64,000 nucleotides of DNA, taken from NCBI GenBank assembly GCA_900312665.1, contig ONZQ02000001.1, forward strand, positions 1,554,283-1,618,282, given 5' to 3'. The notes beneath the pieces are model-generated. The model was not told the origin of the DNA and searched no databases. It saw nothing but the letters and a program-made list of their open reading frames with translations. Positions 56,311-64,000 of the stretch are shown here, piece after piece; the first letter of the stretch is position 1, and each line of letters starts with the position of its first letter. The position numbers and the translations under genes were made by a program. Origin of the DNA: Cephalotrichum gorgonifer (lineage: Eukaryota; Ascomycota; Sordariomycetes; Microascales; Microascaceae).

Positions 56311-57968
56311 ATGGCCTGTGAGTATTGAGAAATGGTCTCTCCGTTTCTTCTTTCCCGCGCCTCGAGTCTCGAGAACGAGGCTTTCGCCGAAAGGCCCCCC
56401 CCCCCGGTCAATCCTCAAAACGTCATGGCGCCCGGCATATCGCTAACCCGGATTCCCGGTCTAGTCTCGAACATGTTGAATAGGCTCGGCGGCCAACCCG
56501 AGAGCTACGAAAAGAAGTATTATAGCCCCCATGACCCAAATTGTTGCGCGACGCTTTGCCAAGGAAACACAAATGCCTAACCGACGAGAACAGAGCCAAC
56601 TATCGATTCGGCCGAACCCTCGGCGCGGGTACCTATGGCATCGTCCGCGAGGCCGACTCGGCGGACGGCAAGGTCGCCATCAAGATCATCCTAAAGAAAA
56701 ACGTTAAGGGGAATGAGCAGATGGTGTACGACGAACTTGAGCTGCTCCAGCGTCTGCAACACCCGCATATTATCCGGTTCGTAGACTGGTTCGAGTCGAG
56801 AGTAAGTGGCCGCCTCCTGGCTCCGAGCCCTCTCGTGTGCCGCAGACGACCGTGTTAACTGGCGATACTGTAGGACAAGTATTACATTGTCACCGAGCTC
56901 GCCACAGGCGGGGAGCTCTTTGACCGCATCTGCGAGCAGGGCAAGTTTACCGAGAAGGACGCCTCTCAGACCATCCGACAGGTGCTCACTGCCGTCGACT
57001 ACCTCCATCAGAACAATGTTGTCCACAGAGGTACACCTCTTCCCTCACATACCTCGCTTCGCATCCCACGCGCTAACGGAGACGCTGCTTAGATCTCAAG
57101 CCCGAGAACCTACTCTACCTTACGAAGGAACCCGACTCCAACCTGATCCTGGCCGACTTCGGTATTGCCAAGATGTTGGAGCGTAAGGATGAGGTCCTCA
57201 CAACCATGGCCGGGTCGTTCGGCTACGCGGCGCCCGAGGTCATGCTAAAGAGGGGCCACGGGAAGCCCGTCGACATGTGGTCGCTGGGTGTCATCACCTA
57301 CACCCTCCTCTGCGGATACTCGCCGTTCCGCTCCGAGACCCTACAGGACCTCATCGAGGAGTGCACCACCGACAAGGTCGTCTTCCACGAACGGTACTGG
57401 AAGGATGTCAGCAGCGACGCGAAGGACTTTATCCTGAGTCTCCTGCAGTCAAATGCCGACAAGCGGGCCTCGAGCGAAGTATGCCCCCCCTTCCCCCTTA
57501 ATTCTACCCCCGGAGGCAGCCGCACTCCCAGGACCAGCCAGCCGACTAACGAGTTACCTACAGGAAGCTCTCCGCCACCCCTGGCTGACCGGTGACACGG
57601 CGACCGACCACAACCTCCTCCCCGAGATCCGCTCGTACATGGCCCGCGCCAAGCTCAGGCGCGGTGTCGAGCTCGTCAAGCTCGCCAACCGCATCGAGTC
57701 CCTCAAGGCGCAGGAGGAGGACCCGGAGAACTCGGACTTCCCCGTGGACGCCATTGCCGCGGCCGACCAATCCCGCGGCAACGTGCCGTCCGCGTCTGGT
57801 TCTGGGGCGGAGCCCGGAAAGGAGAAGCGGACCCTGTCCAAGACGATCAAGGGCGCCATCTTCAAGGAGGTGGTGCTCGCCAAGGTGAGGGAGATGAGGC
57901 AGCAGGAGGAGACGAAGAAGGTCGCGGAACAGGTGGAGAAGGAGGCCAAGGAGAAGGGTTCCAGCTAG
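56311..57968 (+). CDS. Calcium/calmodulin-dependent protein kinase (CMK/CaMKI-like)
   Basis: The product is 404 residues from six exons: 56311-56317, 56465-56516, 56594-56801, 56874-57030, 57093-57478 and 57564-57968. The first coding exon is 7 nt (Met-Ala plus one base); with exon 2 it gives MAFSNMLNRLGGQPESYEKK, the conserved N-terminus of fungal CMKs. Kinase elements are GAGTYGIV (30-37), catalytic Lys50 in VAIK, HRDLKPEN (140-147), DFG (163-165) and AAPEVML. The segment after the kinase core (about 270-340) is basic and amphipathic (ARAKLRRGVELVKLANRIESL), a likely autoinhibitory and calmodulin-binding helix. A Lys/Glu-rich C-terminal coil follows. The activation loop TMAGSFGY carries the usual Thr for CaMKK phosphorylation. 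Introns are all GT-AG with CTAAC branches. It transduces calcium signals in the cytosol. Confidence 0.95.
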
Positions 57969-59135
57969 GTGCGGGCGGGCACGGGGGAATGTTTCGTTCG
58001 TCTCGGGGGAGACGGCGGCGGCTATAATACCATTCACGGAAAGGGGGACGAGGGGATGAGGGGGTGAAGGGAGGGAGGAGAGAAAAATGACTTTTCAGGT
58101 GTCCCATGCGTAATTTCTTGTTGCCATGTTATTGGGATGGGTGATACCCGTACCCCGTGCTATCTCGGTCGGGAGGGGGTGGGAGGTGGAACTTTGTCTA
58201 TCGGGGTATTTTAGGTCTTGAGAATGCATGTTTTGTCTCTTAAGTGGATATGGATGTTTATTTCATACTTGCTTTTCCGGTCCCGGCCGGAGCTTTTTTT
58301 CCTTTTTGTCTTTGCTGACGCGCTTGGTGTGTGCGTTGCGGGGGAAGGGGGGGGATTCTGACGTGCCGTGCCGGCGCGCGCATGTGGAGAAGTGGCTGTC
58401 TCGAACGTTGAACTTTGAACCTGTCTTGACTTGGCTTGGCTTGGCCTGGACCTGACTTGGCCCGATTAGACCTGACTGATGTTGACCAAGGTTTGCCTGA
58501 CACTGACTGAGGTTTACTGAGATTGACCGAGATAAAACTGATATTGGCTAGTATCGACTAGCGTTGAACCGATGTTTACTGTCATTGACAGACATGGTCT
58601 GGCATTAGCTGACATCGATAGTCCCGATGAAAAAGGCCCAACTAAGGCGTAATCGGAACACACACCCGCGAGAGGCTAGTGTGTCCTTCCAGCACGGTGA
58701 AGCCGGGCATGGCTAGTTAGTGCCAGCAGTAAGCTACAAGTGGCGATATATGATAGGTAATCGCGACAGTGACAAGTGATAGAGAGATGGTGATCGTGAG
58801 TGTTGATACATTGGAATCTATATATACAAAATACCGCCTCGAGCGTCCTGTTTCTAAGTTTTCTTAAGCCCCTCTCAAAGGAATCAAAGTTTTTGTGTAC
58901 CCCTTAGCACCCCTCGTAATATCCCCAGCTGGCAGCCTTCCAGTCTCCCAGTTCATAAAACTCGAAACGAAAAAAAAAAGAAGAGAAAAGAAAAGGGAGG
59001 AAAACTCCGGCTTCCCTCTACAATGCAACCGTAACGGCGATGGGGTATACAAAGCAATAGAATGTGAAGAGAAAGTAAAGAAGACAAACCCCTTAAGGTT
59101 CAGTAAGAGCCAGGAAGAAGGGGTAAGGAAAGAGT
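57969..59135. other. Convergent spacer with a degenerate repeat tract
   Basis: This is the 3' flank of the CaM-kinase gene on the left and of the unknown Ser-rich gene on the right. The centre carries the imperfect repeats listed separately. No gene was seen. Confidence 0.5.
58425..58625 (+). repeat. Imperfect tandem repeat tract (TTGAC/CTGA-rich)
   Basis: The tract opens with CTTGGCTTGGCTTGGC, then runs through about a dozen diverged units of the kind ACTGAxxTTGACC (12-16 bp), becoming more irregular to the right. It lies about 0.46 kb after the CaM-kinase stop. Confidence 0.6.
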
Positions 59136-60512
59136 TCACGGCATCTCCGCAAGGACGCTCTCCCTCAGCGCCTTGTAGCGGTCCGGGTCGAACCGCCTCC
59201 GCCTCCACCCGCTCTGCCTCAGCCTGTCGATCCTGGCGCGGAGGTCCGCCTCCCTCTCCTCTTCCCCGTCAAGGGAGCCCGAGGAGGACGTCCCCGACGC
59301 GCAGCTGGAGAAGGACCCCGATACGGAAGAGACGGAGCCCCACGACGACGCCGGCGGCATCTCGTTTCCCCCCTGGAGCTCAGCGCGCACGGCGCGGAGG
59401 TGCAGGTTCACCTGCGCCAGTAGGTCCGCCAAAATACACGCGTACCTGTCCGTTGCCGCCTCGGCGAAGAAGAGCCCGCTGTACCGGAAGGCGCTCGCGC
59501 TCATGCCCATGTAGTCTTCCTCCTCGGACCCCGTCGGTGATCGTGGTAGCGACTGGGGTAGTGGGATATGCTTAACTACCGGCTCGTCCAGCTCTGGCGG
59601 CGGCGGTGGCTCGAACCACGCGTCGAACCCTAGTGTCGGCGAGTCCGGACGGATCATGGGCGTCGGCTCCGAAAACGAGAAGGTGACACGCTTCTTGCGC
59701 GCCGCGGCAGAGGGGGGCCCCGTCTTCAGGGCGGAGGGCAGCCTCTCTTCCGTGCCGGAGAGGGAAGGGGTGGGAGAGGATAGGCGCGTGGATACCGTCG
59801 AGCCGCGGGAACCGACGGAGCTTACGGGGGAGTAGATGTTGGAGGAGGAAGAGGAGGTAGTGGTGGAGGCTCGAGAGAAGCGTTGCCTGGAGACATTCTC
59901 GGACTGGATCAAGTCCGCGGCACGCGTGTAGTGCGTCTCGGCCTGGCGCAGGAGGACGGCGCGGTGCGGGGTAGAGGAGTGGAGGGCGCGGGCGCTCATC
60001 TCCATGGAGGTGGCGGCGTAGAAGTGGAGGTAGATGAGGTAGGCGGGTTCGGCGGTGGTCTGGGCCGGTAGTGTTAGTTTCATGCTCCCCTTCCCCCCGG
60101 AGGGCAGAGTGAGGGGCGGACTTACCGTGTCCTTGATGTTATCCAGGATGCCAGAGCACCGTGCCGAGCACAGCCTGTATCGCCGATTGAGGTACAACCT
60201 CTTCACCTCCGACACGGCCTTGGCCCACTCGACCTGGGTGTAGGGCAGAATGGGCAGCGCGGGGGACGACGGTTGCGACGAGAAGCGCCTCGTGAGCCTG
60301 TGGAGCGCGGGCGGGGAGGAATGTGCGCTTGGAAGGTGCGGCGACGACGAGAGCCCCTGAAGGGCACCGTCAGACGAGCCAGACGAGGTCGCTGACTTCG
60401 GGCTCGCCGACTGCGGGCTCGTCGGGTGGGCGGCGGCGCTGTGCATCTTCCCCGAGGGCTGCCTCAACCCGGAGGCGGTGGTGTTGAGCATCAGGGGAAT
60501 TAGTCCCGGCAT
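59136..60512 (-). CDS. Serine-rich protein of unknown function (436 aa)
   Basis: Exons are 60512-60126 and 60059-59136. The 66-nt intron (GTAAGT donor, AACTAACAC branch, CCCAG acceptor) is a multiple of three and has no in-frame stop, so a naive ORF reads through it. The start is the ATG at 60512 (MPGLIPLML); the frame upstream is not coding-like. Residues 20-90 are Ser/Pro/Ala-rich. A helical region at about 95-190 (YTQVEWAKAVSEVKRLYLNRRYRLCSARC, then YLIYLHFYAATSMEM and QAETHYTRAADLI) looks like a small TPR- or MIT-like helical bundle. A Ser-rich linker follows, then a second ordered stretch near 330-380 (SGLFFAEAATDRYACILADLL) and a basic C-terminal helix (RRRRFDPDRYKALRES). I recognise no family. 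Confidence 0.82.
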   Translation of the reverse strand: MPGLIPLMLNTTASGLRQPSGKMHSAAAHPTSPQSASPKSATSSGSSDGALQGLSSSPHLPSAHSSPPALHRLTRRFSSQPSSPALPILPYTQVEWAKAVSEVKRLYLNRRYRLCSARCSGILDNIKDTVSPPLTLPSGGKGSMKLTLPAQTTAEPAYLIYLHFYAATSMEMSARALHSSTPHRAVLLRQAETHYTRAADLIQSENVSRQRFSRASTTTSSSSSNIYSPVSSVGSRGSTVSTRLSSPTPSLSGTEERLPSALKTGPPSAAARKKRVTFSFSEPTPMIRPDSPTLGFDAWFEPPPPPELDEPVVKHIPLPQSLPRSPTGSEEEDYMGMSASAFRYSGLFFAEAATDRYACILADLLAQVNLHLRAVRAELQGGNEMPPASSWGSVSSVSGSFSSCASGTSSSGSLDGEEEREADLRARIDRLRQSGWRRRRFDPDRYKALRESVLAEMP

Positions 60513-63500
60513 TGTGCCAAAGGAAGAGGTTGTCGATGTGAGAGAAGGAAACTGGGTTTTTGGCGGGGCGATTAGGCCCGTGAGACTCCGTCTGGGAGGC
60601 AGAGAGGAAGATCTCGGGAGGCAATTATCCTCGAACCCCACGGAAATTGTTCTCTGTTGATCAAGGAGCTTGAAGCCGACGCAGGGATGGGGCTTCTTCC
60701 AGTATGAAGGAAGAGATCGAAGGTGTGGAGAAGGAGCAGATTGCAGCTTGGTGTGCGAGTGAAGGAAACGAAAACCGAGGTGTGTGTGTGTGTAAGTCGA
60801 AGAAACAAAAGAAGGGGAAGATGGGGCGGGAGACGGGGGTAGAAAGGGATGGAGTGATATTCCTGTCACGGCACTCTTGTTCCCGCCGTTGCGGATGAAT
60901 GTTTTGTCTCAAAGGGTAGTGAAGCCCGGTAGAGTCGTGGTTTCTTAACTCTGATCGACAAATATGAGAAGCAAGGTGGTGGTGACGGGAAAGGAGGGGC
61001 GGGGTTTGACGTCGAGAAACACTGGTTGACGTTTGTCTTAGGTTTGGACGAAATCCGGTCCCGACTCTGAGGAAGGAGCGAACGGTGTAAGAAGCCCGGT
61101 GCACCGCACCTGTGTGCTACGATCCGTCTTGAAACAAAAAAAAAATCCCCTGCTGGATTTTTCGTCCGAAGAGAAGAAGAAAATCGGCTTCCTCCGTCCC
61201 AAAACGCACCACGAGTTGAGGCTGATTGATTTTATCCCGTCTGATCTTTGCTTGCGACCCAAGGAAGATCCTCTCGGGATTTCGTCGTCGTCGCGTACCG
61301 GAGAAGGTAGGTCAGAGTGATCGCCGACCGGGTTTCGAGCAGCAGTTCAGATGGTGGGCGGGAGAGGTGTATGAGGTCACTTTTAGCCTGTGGTGCGTGT
61401 TTCGGGAGGGCGGGAGGCCGGAGGAGCGAGTGTATAAAGACTCAGAAATGCAAGTTTGAATGGGAGTGATGATGATGCATCCGCCGGCGGGAATTGTTCA
61501 CTAAGGGGCGGCCGGAACCCGTCTTGGTGATGTACTGCGTGTTGGTGGATGAGTTAATGCGGTAATGGTGGTATTCCAGAGTATCAAACCGAGTCGGCGT
61601 CGGCGTCGGAGTCGTAGTCGGAGTCTGGGTTGCAGTTGGCGGGAGACCAGCCGGCGAAATTCCAGGTTTGCGACGGTTTTACCAGACACCGACCGACACT
61701 TGGCTTTGGACGGGACGGATGAAGGAGAGAGAAGAGAAACCCGGCGACCAGCGGAGTCGGACGTGATGGAGTGCCAGCGTCCACATATAAGTGTACTTCT
61801 AGTATATGAGTACTCGTAGGTATAAGGCCTGCGCGCTAGTATCGGGTATGAAGCGCGGGTACGAGCACGAAGACCAGCAATGTGAGATCCATCCAAGGAC
61901 GAGCCTTTCTCGAACAGGAAGCTGGAACGGGAGCGGATCAGAACAAAAAAGACGAGGGTGACGTCGAAGAGGATGGGCATACTTGTATTAGCGTGAGATA
62001 GCTGATGATAAACTTGAACGTAGTAGTGCGCCCCGTACCATACCCCATGCCCCATGCCCCATTGTCCAAAAGGATTTCCACACAAAGATTTCGCCCCTGA
62101 GCTAAAGCTTCCCCGGCGAGCCGGGGTCGCACGAGCTACGTCGTATTGTTCCTTCGACCTGGGACCCGCCGATCTGCGGTGGACCTCGATGCGGTATAGC
62201 CTCAGGTACAGGGGAGCCTATGGTAGTGTAGGCTCAACTTGGAAGCGGCTTGGGTGGGGTTGGTGGAAGGCACGGTGCAGGGGGAATGGCAGGGGGGGAT
62301 ACTTGTAGTACTTGCTTGTGGACTAGTAATAATTACTTGTGCTACGTATTAGCATACTTGTACTTGCTCGTATACGCAAGGGGAGGTGCTTCTCCTCAGC
62401 TAGTTGGGCCGTGGAAGGTGCGAGTGGGTGGTTGCGACCTGTACTTCCATACTCGGCCACTCTTCCATGAGCTCATGCGAGCATGTATTTGTTCGAGTAT
62501 TCTCGCGTCGGTGGATCCTCGAGTACGTTAGACTGCGCGATAAAATACCGAGTACTCGTAGGCACGGTACCGCGTCCATTTCCACCTCCAGGTATTACTC
62601 GCCGCCACCACTCACCACCGTTTCCAGAAACGTTTACTGCGGCTTTCCGGGGAAGCTGTCCGAGTCCAAATATTGCGCACTATATTTGCATGCATTGTGG
62701 CGTCGAACGCCCACAGCTCCCAAAACGCCTGACGCCAATGAGGAGTGACTCGCACCTCGCAGGCAGCCGATAAGCCAGGAAGCCCTTTGCCCCTTGCGAG
62801 TTCACGCATCTGTCGTTGCTTCTTTTTTCTCTCGCAAACCTCTTTTGGTGGAGCCCGGGCAGCGTGGATGGTGCAAGGTGGAGGAGGAGCTCTCAGTCTG
62901 GTCCTGGAAGGACCCACCCGACAGTTGTGCAAGTACCAGTACGGGTACAAAAGCACGGATAGAACATACAAATAACAGTAGCACAGTACTCGTACGAGTA
63001 CTTGTACGAGAAGCCCCATGGGAACACAAAAGATCCCAGTGCGCCGTTGGTGCTGCGCATAATAGACGCTAAGCACTAGCAGACAACAACGCGCCGATCT
63101 GCGAACCGCGTCGTCATGCCCTCGAGCAAGACATTATGCATTTGCTATCTACGGTATCTACGCCTGTATATGAGGTGACCGCCACAGGAGCTGGTCCTAC
63201 GCCTACGATTGCGATTACGCCTTTATTATCCTCGGTATCTTGCGGGGAGCGTGCCTTCCGGGGACGGGGTCCGCTCGGAATCGGCCATGGGCATTTGTTT
63301 GTTTGGTCACGGCCGGTTGCTGAAGGAAGAGTGGGTACCTCTAGTATTGCTCTCTACTAGTACGAGTACGTAGTACATTCCCTTGCCGAATAAGTTCTCT
63401 TTCCTGTGAAGCGCGCCTTTTTGTGGTTCTCGGAGAAGAAGAAAAAAAAGTATTTCGCTCGAAGAGCCCCTTTCCCTGTCCTCACCCTCCCCCTGTCCCC

Positions 63501-64000
63501 TCCCACCTCCGACTTTTGTTTTCGGCTCGCCGCCGAGGGCGGGTCCAGAGAGATTCGAAGCGAGCTGGCCTGAGCTCAAGTGTGTACTAGTTATCATAAG
63601 CAAGAAGTTGGAACGATATTCCCCATAGTTACTCTAGTACCCATTCTCGCACTAATAAATCCTCTCGCCACCCGGTGTCAGGCGAACGACTATCGTACAG
63701 CCGCGCCGCGGTGCCCGCTGCTGGGTTCCTCTACGGCAAGACGGACGAAACAGTTCCGTTCCCTCTCCGAAGCCTCGTGAAACTTGAAAACGCAGACGAT
63801 ATCAACATCTGGCGATTAGCGGCGGCCCATACCCAGCTTTTGGGGGGAAGCCCTTTCTTGATCTAACCCTGGTCGGTCCTAGTCTCTTACCAGGAATACT
63901 CGTCCATACTACTTGCTCTGGATACTACCCAGTTTTCTCCTCTGAACTCTGAAATACTAGTAACCTTGATAGCATTGCACGATATCCATGCATGGACATC
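60513..64000. other. 3.5-kb right-hand region with no recognisable gene
   Basis: The left part is the promoter of the unknown Ser-rich gene, with a (GT)n run at about 60780-60793. GTCGGC/GTCGGA hexamer repeats lie at about 61592-61625. A perfect 14-bp palindrome TACTCGTACGAGTA lies at 62987-63000, with related GTAC motifs at 62296-62370 and 63355-63376. No ORF shows convincing codon bias, and none runs off the right edge in a recognisable way. Confidence 0.5.

Noticed and set aside
61501..62085. 194-codon minus-strand ORF near the right end
   Set aside because: The Arg-rich part comes from a GTCGGC-type simple repeat; no coding signature.

Overview
This window is nuclear DNA of a filamentous ascomycete (Pezizomycotina, most likely Sordariomycetes). 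The evidence is short spliceosomal introns of about 55-190 nt with GTRNGT donors and CTAAC-like branch points, strong C/G preference at third codon positions, and a gene set that is fungal throughout (tricalbin, LSM6, PRE2, a TRP4-type single-domain enzyme, a Pib1-like FYVE-RING ligase, a full-length MDR-type ABC transporter). The genus is not determined.

Layout, left to right: 5' part of a possible X-family DNA polymerase gene running off the left edge (minus); tRNA-Ser(AGA) (minus); MEP/AMT ammonium transporter (minus); a large coiled-coil protein (minus); a Rad60/Esc2/NIP45-type SUMO-like-domain protein (minus), divergent from LSM6 (plus); a class I SAM methyltransferase with an 11-nt internal exon (minus), convergent with LSM6; a doubtful small gene near 17.5 kb; anthranilate phosphoribosyltransferase (plus); a 980-residue single-pass membrane protein (minus); a gene-poor stretch at 23.8-28.4 kb; a cryptic small multi-exon gene at 28.4-29.4 kb whose second intron may contain a short inverted-repeat element; proteasome subunit beta 5 (minus); tricalbin (minus); FYVE-RING E3 ligase (minus); a membrane-anchored alpha/beta hydrolase (plus); a 13-exon ABCB transporter (minus); a UBE2W-like E2 (minus); a CaM-kinase with a 7-nt first coding exon (plus); an unknown serine-rich protein (minus); and about 3.5 kb without a recognisable gene.

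Most genes are unrelated housekeeping genes, each with its own flanks. There is no operon logic and no biosynthetic cluster. A loose theme is ubiquitin/SUMO/proteasome function (PRE2, FYVE-RING E3, UBE2W-like E2, SUMO-like protein), but nothing in the sequence shows they are co-regulated.

The least ordinary signals are the cryptic gene at 28.4-29.4 kb, a sharply bounded CpG-depleted island at about 42.78-43.49 kb in otherwise CpG-rich DNA, the micro-exons, a GC-AG intron in the ammonium transporter, two stop-free 3n introns, and GTAC-centred palindromes scattered through the intergenic DNA. Exon boundaries were read by eye from splice consensus and reading-frame continuity. Family names come from recognising motifs; no database was searched.
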